Positions 1 to 7,807 of a stretch of 64,000 nucleotides of DNA are shown here, in pieces. Under the pieces are notes generated by a model. It had not been told where the DNA came from. It did no database searches and was given only the letters and a program-made list of their open reading frames with translations. The DNA is taken from NCBI RefSeq assembly GCF_900182655.1, contig NZ_FXTC01000001.1:310001-374000 (forward strand), read 5' to 3'. Made by a program: the position numbers and the translations under genes. This stretch comes from Chryseobacterium rhizoplanae (lineage in GTDB: Bacteria > Bacteroidota > Bacteroidia > Flavobacteriales > Weeksellaceae). Numbering within the stretch: the first letter of the stretch is position 1; the number at the start of each line of letters is the position of its first letter.

Positions 1-2
1 AG

Positions 3-137
3 CTTCTTAAAAAGCCAGATGAAAAAAACACAAATATATATAAAGAGGTTCAGTTGACAGGTTACAATTACAAAACAAAAAAGGAGGCATACAGCCTCCT
101 TTTTTGTTTTTTATCATTTGATAAACAGATGCTGTAA
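3..137 (+). CDS. Possible 3' end of a gene entering from the left
   Basis: One frame is open from the window edge to a TAA at 135-137 and reads as plausible hydrophilic protein (LLKKPDEKNTNIYKEVQL and onward). However, the terminator-like hairpin at about 77-106 lies inside it, which is unusual for a true coding end. Another frame stops earlier, at a TGA at 55-57. The true upstream gene and its stop cannot be decided without the sequence to the left. I do not recognise the product. Confidence 0.25.
   Translation, partial: LLKKPDEKNTNIYKEVQLTGYNYKTKKEAYSLLFCFLSFDKQML
74..110 (+). terminator. Intrinsic terminator (GGAGGC hairpin)
   Basis: GGAGGC-ATACA-GCCTCC forms a six-base-pair stem extended by flanking A and T runs, followed by TTTTTTG. 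This would end a plus-strand transcript entering from the left; the A run on the other side makes it usable in both directions. Confidence 0.75.
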
Positions 138-146
138 TCTATATCT

Positions 147-154
147 TAGTTTTG
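147..154 (+). promoter_or_regulatory. -7 promoter element TAGTTTTG
   Basis: It matches the Bacteroidota -7 consensus TAnnTTTG and ends 11 bases before the ATG at 166. That supports starting the ACT-domain gene at 166 rather than at the TTG at 118. No good -33 TTTG lies at the usual spacing. Confidence 0.5.
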
Positions 155-165
155 TACTCAAAAAG

Positions 166-564
166 ATGACAGGAGAAAAAGATTTGGCCGTTCTGCTTCA
201 GAACATGGAACCGGTATTGAATGCCGGAGAATATGTGTTTTGTACTGTTAAAAACCTCAGTGAGATACCGGATATAGAAAAGGTTTTGTTTTTCTTTCGG
301 GAAACTGAAGCGGTTACCATTGTTTTAAAAAAAGAAATGGCAGATAAATGGAATATGACTTACAGTTATATTGCTTCATGGATTACTCTGAATATTCATT
401 CTTCCTTGGAAGCTGTAGGGCTCACTGCTGCCTTCGCAAATGCCCTGAAACAGGAAAATATCAGCTGTAATGTAGTTGCCGCTTACTTTCATGATCATAT
501 TTTTATTTCAAAAGAAGATGCTGAAAAAGCCATGAAAACCCTCAACGCATTGAAAAAGGCTTAA
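166..564 (+). CDS. ACT-domain-like small protein
   Basis: The 132-residue protein is reminiscent of the small bacterial ACT-domain proteins that sense or bind amino acids. It shows a predicted beta-alpha pattern with the stretches VLNAGEYVFCTV near the N-terminus and HSSLEAVGLTAAFANALKQ centrally, then VVAAYFHDHIFI near the C-terminus. There is no signal peptide or membrane segment, so it should be cytoplasmic. An upstream TTG at 118 would lengthen it, but the ATG at 166 follows a -7 element directly and gives the usual family length. It appears to be monocistronic. The ligand cannot be told from sequence. The family call rests on pattern recognition and is moderate. Confidence 0.7.
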   Translation: MTGEKDLAVLLQNMEPVLNAGEYVFCTVKNLSEIPDIEKVLFFFRETEAVTIVLKKEMADKWNMTYSYIASWITLNIHSSLEAVGLTAAFANALKQENISCNVVAAYFHDHIFISKEDAEKAMKTLNALKKA

Positions 565-686
565 GAAATTTCAAAAAATCATCTTCACATTTTCCACTTG
601 TCATTTTCACCTTCAAAAATGTCTAATTGAATTCCTAAAATGTCCTGTTGATAATGCTTTTGCGTGTTCTGCCTGTTTTTGTGTTT

Positions 687-694
687 TATGTTTG
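687..694 (+). promoter_or_regulatory. -7 promoter element TATGTTTG
   Basis: A perfect TAnnTTTG match 28 bases before the ATG at 723. A TTTG lies upstream at 659-662, but the 24-base spacing is longer than the usual 19-21. Confidence 0.55.
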
Positions 695-722
695 CACCAT
701 AATCAAACAAAAATAAACTACA

Positions 723-1670
723 ATGAAAACAATCAGAAAAATCTCAGCTGTTAGCCTGTTATGTTTAACTCTTTTTACCGTAGCCACAGTTTCCTGCACT
801 GAAGAAAATGAACCTCCCACGGTACAGGAGGTACAAAACAGAAACCACCAAACTGCCAAAACCCAATTCATAAACGTTAAAGGAAATGCCATTGCATACC
901 GTGTGTTAGGAAAAGAAGATGGAACTCCATTGGTGCTTCTGCCTGGATTAGGCGGGTCTATGGATGACTGGGATCCTGCAGTGACAGACGGACTGGCAAA
1001 AAAATACAAAGTAATTATCTTTGATAATAAAGGAGTAGCTTCTTCAAAAGGAACGACTCCCAACACCGTTCAGGCAATGGCCGATGATGCGGTCGATTTT
1101 ATCAATGCATTGAATTTGAACAAAGTAAATATCATGGGATTTTCCATGGGTGGATTCATTGCCCAGAGAATAGTGCTGACTCATCCTTCACTGATTAATA
1201 AAGTGATTTTAACCGGAACAGGTCCGCAGGGAGCCATCGGATTGTCTAATCTACCTAATATTATTGCAGGAACAGCCGGATTAAGCCCGGAAGCTTCCTA
1301 TCTAAAATTTGGGTTTACAGAATCGGCTCAGAGTATTATGGAAGGAAAAGCATCTTATGCAAGAGTTCAGCTTCGTACCACAGACAGAGATCTTCCGTTA
1401 AATGATGCTGCTTCAAATTCGCAGTTTACGGCTGTACTGGCCTGGGCTCAACCCGATGCTGATGCTCTTACAGAAATAAAAAAGATCAAAAACCCTGTAC
1501 TGATTGTTCATGGTGAAAATGATCTTCCTGTATCTGTTCAGAATGCTAAAAATATGGCTCAGAATTTAGATCAGGCAGAATTGGTGATTTTCCCGGATTC
1601 AGGTCATGCTTCTTTCTATCAATATCATGATACCTTTGTAGCAAAAGCAATTGAGTTCCTTGGGAAATAG
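723..1670 (+). CDS. Alpha/beta-hydrolase lipoprotein
   Basis: A 315-residue alpha/beta-hydrolase. The N-terminus is a lipoprotein signal (KTIRK, hydrophobic stretch, then TVSC as lipobox), so the enzyme is probably tethered to a membrane outside the cytoplasm. The nucleophile elbow GFSMGG places the catalytic serine at about S141; GENDLP gives the acid at about D267 and SGHASF the base at about H295. The oxyanion-region GLGGS sits near residue 78. This is the complete triad of the haloperoxidase/esterase-like branch. The substrate is unknown; an ester or lactone is a reasonable guess only. It has its own TAnnTTTG promoter and is followed by a repeat element that can act as terminator. Confidence 0.85.
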   Translation: MKTIRKISAVSLLCLTLFTVATVSCTEENEPPTVQEVQNRNHQTAKTQFINVKGNAIAYRVLGKEDGTPLVLLPGLGGSMDDWDPAVTDGLAKKYKVIIFDNKGVASSKGTTPNTVQAMADDAVDFINALNLNKVNIMGFSMGGFIAQRIVLTHPSLINKVILTGTGPQGAIGLSNLPNIIAGTAGLSPEASYLKFGFTESAQSIMEGKASYARVQLRTTDRDLPLNDAASNSQFTAVLAWAQPDADALTEIKKIKNPVLIVHGENDLPVSVQNAKNMAQNLDQAELVIFPDSGHASFYQYHDTFVAKAIEFLGK

Positions 1671-1690
1671 ATTAATTTTTTAATTATAAC

Positions 1691-1832
1691 AAAAAGAGGC
1701 TGTTTCAAAAAGTGTCATTCTGAATGAAATGAAATGGAGTGAAGAATCTCATATGTTCGGTTACTAATAAGATTCTTCCTTCGTCAGAATGACAAAAGCC
1801 AATTTATTTGACTTTTGAGACAACCTCTTTTT
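1691..1832. repeat. Composite inverted-repeat element (MITE/REP-like), copy 1
   Basis: Outer arms at 1691-1713 and 1811-1832 are complementary except for a mismatch, a wobble and one extra base; they begin AAAAAGAGG and end CCTCTTTTT. Nested inside is a second dyad: TGTCATTCTGA at 1713-1723 pairs with TCAGAATGACA at 1784-1794, and AAGAATCT pairs with AGATTCTT closer in. The inner 82-bp core recurs at 9133-9206. The outer arm ends in a T run and may double as a bidirectional terminator between the converging genes. Confidence 0.75.
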
Positions 1833-1853
1833 ATTTTTTATTGATGGGGTGAC

Positions 1854-2249
1854 TTAGCTGAACTTTTGCATAGCTTCTACACTCACCGGAGTGAAAAAGT
1901 TAATCATGTTTCCATCCGGATCACAGAACAGAAGTGATCTGTTTCCCCAAGGCATTGTTGTCGGTTCCTGAATGATTTCCGATGCTATCTCTTTAATTCT
2001 TTCATATTCTTGATCTACATTTTTAACCATAAATTCAATAATGATTGATTTTGTTCCTGTAAATTCTGTAAGACCTTCCGAAAACATTTGCATCGTCCGG
2101 GTACTTCCGATCGCAATGGTGATGGAATCAGCGGAGAGTTCTGCAAAATCTTCGGTATACCATCGAGCAGTTGCTCCCATGATTTGTTCATAGAATTCTA
2201 CTGTCGTTTTGATGTCTTTGCTGATGAGTCTTAATGAGGTAAGTTTCAT
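1854..2249 (-). CDS. VOC-family (glyoxalase/bleomycin-resistance fold) protein
   Basis: A 131-residue single VOC module with the two beta-alpha-beta-beta-beta repeats: LRLISKDIKTTVEFYEQIMG at the N-terminus, VDQEYERIKE in the middle, and the typical ending LLFCDPDGNMINFFTPV. VOC proteins are metal-dependent lyases, isomerases, dioxygenases or drug-binding proteins and usually dimerise. The first strand lacks a clear metal-binding histidine (LTSLRLI), whereas E66-region and the late DPDGN remain, so the catalytic role is uncertain. It is monocistronic and converges on the alpha/beta-hydrolase gene across the repeat element. Substrate unknown. Confidence 0.85.
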   Translation of the reverse strand: MKLTSLRLISKDIKTTVEFYEQIMGATARWYTEDFAELSADSITIAIGSTRTMQMFSEGLTEFTGTKSIIIEFMVKNVDQEYERIKEIASEIIQEPTTMPWGNRSLLFCDPDGNMINFFTPVSVEAMQKFS

Positions 2250-2362
2250 AAGATATTTTTTTATTTAACTAATTTTAAACAAAGGTAACAGGTAGTTATG
2301 ACAACAGTTTGTCAGTAGATATTAATGGGTTTTATATTTTTGCCGAACATAAGACTGTTGTA

Positions 2363-2392
2363 ATAAAAAAATCCCGATTTAATCGGGATTTA
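2363..2392 (-). terminator. Intrinsic terminator of the receptor/DUF4249 operon
   Basis: ATCCCGATT and AATCGGGAT form a near-continuous stem (2371-2389). On the minus strand it is followed by a seven-base T run, just past the stop codon of the DUF4249 gene. Confidence 0.8.
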
Positions 2393-2398
2393 TAGTAT

Positions 2399-3214
2399 CT
2401 AAGGAGTTACAGGCTGGATCACAAAAGTCTCCGTATCTGTTGTATGGGCGGAAAAATAACCCAAAGCTCCGTTATTGATATTACTGGGTGGATTGGCTGG
2501 AGTAGCACCTCCGCCATTACCACCGGAAATCTGAAGCAGAGCACTGTAGTAAATGAATATATTATTGTCTATAGACTGCATCTCTACATGGATTTTATCT
2601 CCTACAATCACTTCATGGTCTCTGCCTTTGTTATCGTCATTAGGCAGAATCAGTGGTTGTTGGTTCAGCATTCCGTTATTTACATTGTCTGAAAAGGTAT
2701 TCATGTATTTTTTAGGAAGATCATTGATCGTAAAACTAAAAAGATAGCGGTTGCCAAGCGGCATCGGATCGGTAAAGATCGGTAAAAGGGTATAAGTGGT
2801 TTTGTCACCGAATTTAAATGAACTCTGTTCAAGCCCGTCAAAATGAACAATTTCAGGCATGCTGCTCTGAGCGGTATACTGCTTTCCTTCTGCCTGTATC
2901 TTCAAAGTATAGGTTCTTCCGGGCTGCCCCACAAAAGTGGTTGTCTGATACATTCCGTTTCCTGTGTACTGCAATGTTTCGGTTTGGCCCGTATTATCAC
3001 TTAAAATAACCTGGGCGCCGGTTACAGCCGGATACTGATTAGGTTCTGAGAAACTAACTGATTTTGTAATTCGTACAGTATAAGGTCCTGGTTCATTGGT
3101 TACGTTTCCTTCGATGACAATATTTCCGCCCTGATTATTCAGATCCAGATCGATCTCTTTTTCACAAGAGGTTAATGCAAAGAGAGATAGTATGATATAA
3201 AAAGTATTTTTCAT
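2399..3214 (-). CDS. DUF4249-family surface lipoprotein
   Basis: A 271-residue protein with a lipoprotein signal (FYIILSLFALTSC, lipobox LTSC) followed by EKEIDLDLNNQGGNIVIEGNVTN, the opening typical of DUF4249. These proteins are found in Bacteroidota next to TonB-dependent receptors and are presumed surface-exposed partners that help capture the receptor's ligand; no biochemical role is established as far as I know. The rest is beta-rich, with an N-terminal immunoglobulin-like region (residues about 25-115). It lies three bases downstream of the receptor gene's stop codon, so the two are surely co-transcribed. The ligand is unknown. Confidence 0.88.
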   Translation of the reverse strand: MKNTFYIILSLFALTSCEKEIDLDLNNQGGNIVIEGNVTNEPGPYTVRITKSVSFSEPNQYPAVTGAQVILSDNTGQTETLQYTGNGMYQTTTFVGQPGRTYTLKIQAEGKQYTAQSSMPEIVHFDGLEQSSFKFGDKTTYTLLPIFTDPMPLGNRYLFSFTINDLPKKYMNTFSDNVNNGMLNQQPLILPNDDNKGRDHEVIVGDKIHVEMQSIDNNIFIYYSALLQISGGNGGGATPANPPSNINNGALGYFSAHTTDTETFVIQPVTP

Positions 3215-3217
3215 GAT

Positions 3218-5548
3218 TTAGAATTTGAAGTTATAAGTGATGTTGGGTACCCAGCGGAACAGAGAAGTCTGCATCGCACGTGTTGTTCCGGGACGGTCAG
3301 GATTGTCTTCAAAATTGATTGTGTAGGCATTTTCTCTGCCATACAGGTTATAAATACCGAAGGTCCATGAACCGCGGAACCGTTTATTGGATGTCGGCTC
3401 ATAAGTCGCACTCAGATCCATTCTGTGATAGGCAGGCATCCTGTCAGCATTCCTGTTGCTGTACTGGAATATGGTTTGTCCGTTCAGCTCATATTTTCCG
3501 GTAGGAAAGGTAACGGCATTTCCTGTGCTGTAAACGAATAATCCTGAAAAGCTCCATTTCGGATTAAGCTGGTAAGTGGCAACGATAGACAGGTCGTGGG
3601 TTTTATCCATTCTGGCGTTGTACCATTCATTATTATTAATTCCGTTGATCTTTCTTTCCGTTTTAGAAAGAGTATAGGAAATCCATCCTGTAAGTTTTCC
3701 GCTTTTCTTTTTGGCAATAAGTTCCAGACCGTAAGCTCTTCCTTTTCCGAATAACAGTTCACTTTCTACATCAGATCCGGCATCAAATCCAATCTGAGCC
3801 CCGTTTTTGAAGTCGATCTGATTTTTCATGGATTTATAGTAAACTTCAGCATTCAATTCATAATTATTGTTGTTGAAATTTCTGCTGTAGCCCACACTGA
3901 TCTGGTCTGCAATTTCAGGTTTTACCGTATAGCTGCTTCCTATCCACTGGTCAGTGGGATTTCCGCTGTTGCTGTTGCTTAGAAGGTGAAGATTCTGCGT
4001 GTTTCGGGAATAGCCTCCTTTTACACTGCTTACTTCATTGATTCGGTAGTTTGCACTGATTCTCGGTTCAGGATTCACATACGTTTTCCCGAATTTCCCT
4101 TTCTCTAAGAATTTACTGTCGGTAAGTACCCCGTTTTCATACGTATTGAAAGTATCTCCTCCCAATACACTGAACATTGCAAGTCTTACTCCATAATTGA
4201 TGGTTAACTTTTCAGTTGCTTTAAAATCATCATTGATGTACACCGCGTTTTCCCATGAGTATCTCGGATTTCTTGGAAAGCTGCTCACCGTAGTACCGGA
4301 AGCACTGCTTGGGGTAAGAGTATGATAAATAGACTGAAGACCGAAACGTACAGAATGCTTATTCCCGGCAAACCAGGTAAAATCCTGCTTAAGGTTCCAG
4401 TCACGTATTTTTGAATTTAAATCAAATACCGTATCATCATTTTTCAGACTGATTTTGTAATCATAATTGCTGTAGATGAAAGATGTGTTGGAAAATAATT
4501 TACTGCTGATAATGCTGTTCCATCTTAAAGTTGCCGTAGTATTTCCCCAGTCTGTATTGAAGGTGTCTCCCAATCCCAGAACATCTCTTCCAAAATACCC
4601 GGAAAGGTAAATACGGTTGTTTTCGTTGATCTGATAATTGGCTTTCAGGTTCAGATCATAGAAGTATAACTTATTGTCCTTATAATCTTTGTTGGTTTTA
4701 AGAAACAAATCCGCATACGTTCTTCTTCCCGAAACAATGAATGATGATTTTTCCTTCTGAATAGGTCCTTCCACACTTAGTCTGCTGCTGATCAGACCGA
4801 TTCCTCCATTCAGGTTGTAGTCCTTATTATTTCCGTCTTTCATTTTGACATCCAGTACAGACGAAAGTCGGCCTCCGTACTGTGCAGGACTGTTTCCTTT
4901 GATGATGCTGGCATCTTTCAGGGCATCACTGTTGAATGTACTGAAAAACCCAAGAAGGTGAGACGCGTTATAAACCGGAGCTTCATCCAGCAAGATCAGG
5001 TTCTGGTCGGTAGCACCGCCTCTTACACTGAATCCGCTGCTTCCTTCACCGTTGCTTTTGATACCCGGTAAAAGCTGTATGGTTTTCATCACATCCTTTT
5101 CCCCAAAAAGAACAGGGAGTTTTTCTATACTTTTTATATTTAACGTTTCTGCTCCCATTTGAGCGGAGGTTAAATTTTTATCCTTTTTAACGGCAGTTAC
5201 CACTACTTCGTCAATAGACTTTGTTGTCTCTTCCTGAGGCTGAAGAGGAAGATCAAGTTTCATATTCTGATCTACTTTGATCTGCTGTTCAAAATCTTTA
5301 TATCCCGAACTGGAAATAACGATTGTATAAGTACCTGCAGGCAGTGAAAGAGAGTAAAATCCATATTCATTGGCTGTAACGTTGATGGTGGGATCTTCAC
5401 TTACTTTTACCGATACTCCGATTAACAACTCACCGTTTTTTTTGTCTTTCACAGTTCCGCTTACAGAATAGGTTTGCTGGGCCATTGCTAGGGTACTGAA
5501 ACAGAGCGCTGCGGTGGCAGCGGTAATTTTTAAAAAGGATGTTTGCAT
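3218..5548 (-). CDS. TonB-dependent receptor with carboxypeptidase-regulatory-like N-terminal domain
   Basis: A 776-residue outer-membrane receptor. It has a signal peptide ending AMAQ, then a CarboxypepD_reg-like domain (YSVSGTVKDKKNGELLIGVSV to about residue 110). The plug domain (about 115-230) includes VVTAVKKDKN, GEGSSGFSVRGGATDQNLILLD and YGGRLSSVLDVKMKDG. The beta-barrel follows and ends in NITYNFKF with the C-terminal aromatic expected for barrel assembly. Such receptors import ligands too big or scarce for porins, powered by TonB-ExbBD. It is first in a two-gene operon with the DUF4249 lipoprotein. A 22-bp perfect palindrome at 5626-5647 lies about 80 bp upstream of the start and may be an operator. 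Confidence 0.92.
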   Translation of the reverse strand: MQTSFLKITAATAALCFSTLAMAQQTYSVSGTVKDKKNGELLIGVSVKVSEDPTINVTANEYGFYSLSLPAGTYTIVISSSGYKDFEQQIKVDQNMKLDLPLQPQEETTKSIDEVVVTAVKKDKNLTSAQMGAETLNIKSIEKLPVLFGEKDVMKTIQLLPGIKSNGEGSSGFSVRGGATDQNLILLDEAPVYNASHLLGFFSTFNSDALKDASIIKGNSPAQYGGRLSSVLDVKMKDGNNKDYNLNGGIGLISSRLSVEGPIQKEKSSFIVSGRRTYADLFLKTNKDYKDNKLYFYDLNLKANYQINENNRIYLSGYFGRDVLGLGDTFNTDWGNTTATLRWNSIISSKLFSNTSFIYSNYDYKISLKNDDTVFDLNSKIRDWNLKQDFTWFAGNKHSVRFGLQSIYHTLTPSSASGTTVSSFPRNPRYSWENAVYINDDFKATEKLTINYGVRLAMFSVLGGDTFNTYENGVLTDSKFLEKGKFGKTYVNPEPRISANYRINEVSSVKGGYSRNTQNLHLLSNSNSGNPTDQWIGSSYTVKPEIADQISVGYSRNFNNNNYELNAEVYYKSMKNQIDFKNGAQIGFDAGSDVESELLFGKGRAYGLELIAKKKSGKLTGWISYTLSKTERKINGINNNEWYNARMDKTHDLSIVATYQLNPKWSFSGLFVYSTGNAVTFPTGKYELNGQTIFQYSNRNADRMPAYHRMDLSATYEPTSNKRFRGSWTFGIYNLYGRENAYTINFEDNPDRPGTTRAMQTSLFRWVPNITYNFKF

Positions 5549-5625
5549 TAGTTTATTTTAAAGTAGTAGATCTCTTGTATAGGAATTAATGTTTTGTTGA
5601 CGTACGATTAGTTGGATGAACAGGG

Positions 5626-5647
5626 AATTTGTTACATGTAACAAATT
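5626..5647. promoter_or_regulatory. 22-bp perfect palindrome, candidate operator
   Basis: The 11-base left arm AATTTGTTACA is followed immediately by its exact reverse complement, with no spacer. It lies between the receptor gene (start 5548, minus) and the TlpA gene (plus), nearer the receptor. A perfect even palindrome of this length in a promoter region is typical of a dimeric repressor or activator site. The binding protein is unknown. It has no T run, so a terminator is unlikely. Confidence 0.55.
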
Positions 5648-5960
5648 AATTATGAATTAAATCCATTGAAAATGGGTGTTTTTGAAAATGGTAAAAGCAA
5701 GAATAAGGTGAGACTGTTACATAAAAAATAATATTATGCATTGTATATTGATTTATTAATGGTTTTTTAGTTAATTATGTTAAAAAATAAATTATTAATG
5801 GCGTTGTATAAACTTTATTACTGTTTATCGTGAAAATTATACATGTGAACACTTAAACGACTTTTATTTCTGATGAAAAGACTTTCAGCTTAAAAACGAT
5901 CTTCAGAACTTTTGATCCGAATTTTAGTCTTATCTTGGCTAAGAATTAAGAGGAAAGAAT
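5648..5960. other. Divergent intergenic region, mostly unexplained
   Basis: AT-rich DNA between two divergent transcription units. Toward its end, TATCTTGG at 5931-5938 is one mismatch from the TAnnTTTG consensus and could serve the TlpA gene at 5961. I see no other gene, RNA or repeat. Confidence 0.5.
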
Positions 5961-6563
5961 ATGGAAAATGTAAAAATGTGGATCAGGAAAAATGGCTCCA
6001 CAGCAATACTGATAATATTATTTATTATTGTATTGGTGAATAAAGATGCAAAAGCATGGCTGATGAGACAGGTTGCTTCCACGGGAATCCTTAATTCCAG
6101 TATATCGGAAACAAAAGAGGATCAGAATACCTCAGCACGATTTTCCTACGCCGGTTTTTCGCTTAAAAACGAAGATGGAACCGTCATTAATACTTCTGAT
6201 TTACAAAATAAAGTAGTCTTCATTAGTTTTTGGGCCTCATGGTGTCCTCCCTGCAGGGCGGAGTTTCCCTCAGTTCAAAAGCTGTATGATCAATATAAAA
6301 ATAATCCGGATATGGTATTCCTTACCGTAAATCTTGATGATAACACTGCTCTTGGAAAATCATATTTAAAAGAAAAAGGCTTTACCATTCCTTTTCTGGT
6401 ACCGGCTGGCAATATTCCCGGAGTACTTTACAGTGGATCATTACCAACAACCGTTGTGCTGGATAAAAAAGGCGAAATCCGTCTGCATCATAAAGGGTTG
6501 GCAGATTATAGTAAAGATTCTTTTTACAGACAGATTGATGAGCTATTAAAACAAAAGCCTTAA
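5961..6563 (+). CDS. Membrane-anchored TlpA/ResA-like thioredoxin
   Basis: A 200-residue protein with one N-terminal membrane segment (STAILIILFIIVLVNK, about residues 13-28) and a thioredoxin domain from about residue 55. The redox motif is W-C95-P-P-C98, typical of TlpA/ResA/CcmG-like thiol reductases that act outside the cytoplasmic membrane, for example in cytochrome c maturation or repair of oxidised proteins. The cis-proline region reads LPTTVVLDKKGEIRLHHKG, as expected. No cytochrome maturation gene is nearby, so the partner is unknown. The SMI1/KNR4 gene begins 14 bases downstream, suggesting co-transcription. Confidence 0.88.
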   Translation: MENVKMWIRKNGSTAILIILFIIVLVNKDAKAWLMRQVASTGILNSSISETKEDQNTSARFSYAGFSLKNEDGTVINTSDLQNKVVFISFWASWCPPCRAEFPSVQKLYDQYKNNPDMVFLTVNLDDNTALGKSYLKEKGFTIPFLVPAGNIPGVLYSGSLPTTVVLDKKGEIRLHHKGLADYSKDSFYRQIDELLKQKP

Positions 6564-6577
6564 TTTTTATATTTATC

Positions 6578-7066
6578 ATGCATTCTTTTACCTTATTGTC
6601 TCTTGATGCCATAGAATCTGAAATTCTGCAGGAAAAAAGAACCGTACAGAATTTTTCAAAAACAATACCATTTCCTTTCTCTGACAGCTATAAAACTCTG
6701 GTAACCCAAATAAAAACAACAGAAATTTCTTCTGAAACGATCCTGTATAATTCGGTTGAGGCTGTCAATGAGAATAAAGAATTTGATCTTCCTGATTATT
6801 GGTGTTTTGCAGGTAACGGGCAAGGTGATCGATGGTTCCTGAATACTGATGACCAGGTTTTTTTCTATAATCATGATTATGATGAAAAGCTGGAACCCAT
6901 GAATATTAATTTTGAAGAATGGTTGCAAATGGCTTATGTTATCCACCAGTTGGATATGTATTTCGATGAATACGACAACATCCCGGAACCTGTTCGACAA
7001 GAGTTTTATAAAACCCTGAATAGGCTTCATCCAACATTAAGTGATATTTATCCGTTTACATTTTAA
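6578..7066 (+). CDS. SMI1/KNR4-like (SUKH) family protein
   Basis: A 162-residue acidic soluble protein with the SUKH-family pattern: an N-terminal helix (ESEILQEKRTVQNFS), then LPDYWCFAGNGQGDRWFLNTDDQVFFYNHDYDEKLEPM, where a glycine-rich turn precedes the strand that reports the D-rich hydrophilic edge, and the closing helix FEEWLQMAYVIHQLDMY. Many SUKH proteins are immunity proteins against secreted nuclease or deaminase toxins, but others are housekeeping. No toxin gene is adjacent, so an orphan immunity role is only a possibility. It sits 14 bases behind the thioredoxin gene and probably shares its transcript. Confidence 0.75.
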   Translation: MHSFTLLSLDAIESEILQEKRTVQNFSKTIPFPFSDSYKTLVTQIKTTEISSETILYNSVEAVNENKEFDLPDYWCFAGNGQGDRWFLNTDDQVFFYNHDYDEKLEPMNINFEEWLQMAYVIHQLDMYFDEYDNIPEPVRQEFYKTLNRLHPTLSDIYPFTF

Positions 7067-7078
7067 TACTGTTTATAT

Positions 7079-7109
7079 CATCAAGACGATGAATTTAAAT
7101 GTCTTGATG
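7079..7109. promoter_or_regulatory. 9-bp inverted repeat upstream of the Crp/Fnr gene
   Basis: CATCAAGAC (7079-7087) and GTCTTGATG (7101-7109) are exact reverse complements with a 13-base spacer. It ends 10 bases before TACTTTTA (7119-7126), a one-mismatch -7 element for the regulator at 7145. It could be an operator, or a terminator for minus-strand transcription given the flanking A run; the plus strand lacks a T run. Confidence 0.4.
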
Positions 7110-7144
7110 AAAAAAGAGTACTTTTATACGACAAGAAATAGAAC

Positions 7145-7708
7145 ATGCTGCATCAGCTAAGATCTCACATTGAAAAAATAATCCCCCTGAGTGATGATGA
7201 ATTTGAATTCATATCATCCTGTTTTACCTATAAAAAATACAGGAAACATCAGTTTTTAGTACAGGAAGGAGAAACGGTGCCTTATAATTATTTTGTTCTG
7301 AAAGGTCTTCTGAAACTTGTTTACACTGATGAAACGGGGAAAGAACACATTATTGGATTTGCGATGGAAGACTGGTGGGAAACAGACTTTCCGGCTTACT
7401 ATCAGCAAACTTTGGCAACGATGTCATTAGAATGTCTTGAAGATACGGAAGTATTGTGTCTTCAGTTAGATGACTATAAAAAACTCTGTGCCCATCTGCC
7501 AAAACTTGAACATTTTTTTCTTGAAAAAGCATATATGGGATTTATTACCGCTCAGCAGCGCACCATTTCCATGATGACAACCGGGATAAAAGAACGGTAT
7601 GACCAGCTTTTGAAAAAATATCCCTCTCTTGTTCAACGTGTCCCTAAATCTCTTTTAGCCGCTTATTTAGGTGTTTCCAGGGAAACTTTAAGCCGTCTGC
7701 CATTGTAA
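7145..7708 (+). CDS. Crp/Fnr-family transcriptional regulator
   Basis: A 187-residue regulator with an N-terminal cyclic-nucleotide-binding-fold domain (HQFLVQEGETVPYNYFVLKGLLKLVYTDETGKEHIIGF, about residues 35-80) and a C-terminal winged-helix end (KSLLAAYLGVSRETLSRL). The canonical cAMP-contacting residues are not evident, and there are no N-terminal iron-sulfur cysteines, so the effector is unknown. The protein stops at LSRLPL, a few residues short of the usual LSRIRKK tail; the recognition helix is present. It lies just upstream of a ridA-like gene whose promoter region has two tandem GTGAT-type dyads, which suggests it controls that neighbour. This is inference. Confidence 0.87.
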   Translation: MLHQLRSHIEKIIPLSDDEFEFISSCFTYKKYRKHQFLVQEGETVPYNYFVLKGLLKLVYTDETGKEHIIGFAMEDWWETDFPAYYQQTLATMSLECLEDTEVLCLQLDDYKKLCAHLPKLEHFFLEKAYMGFITAQQRTISMMTTGIKERYDQLLKKYPSLVQRVPKSLLAAYLGVSRETLSRLPL

Positions 7709-7712
7709 AAAA

Positions 7713-7749
7713 GTGATCGGACTCACATCATAATCGTGATCCGGATCAC
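7713..7749. promoter_or_regulatory. Tandem Crp/Fnr-type operator candidates
   Basis: Site 1 is GTGATCGGACTCAC (7713-7726), with GTGA/TCAC arms. Site 2 is GTGATCCGGATCAC (7736-7749), a perfect 14-bp palindrome. Their centres are 23 bp apart, about two helical turns. The half-sites resemble known Crp/Fnr targets (TGTGA or TTGAT type). They lie between the Crp/Fnr gene and the RidA gene. The only -7-like element, CAATTTTG at 7773-7780, begins about 30 bp after the centre of site 2, which is the position of a class II activator. Confidence 0.6.
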
Positions 7750-7807
7750 AGGGATTTGCTGTATTTGTTCTGCAATTTTGTACCGTAACATATAACAGAT
7801 TTATACA

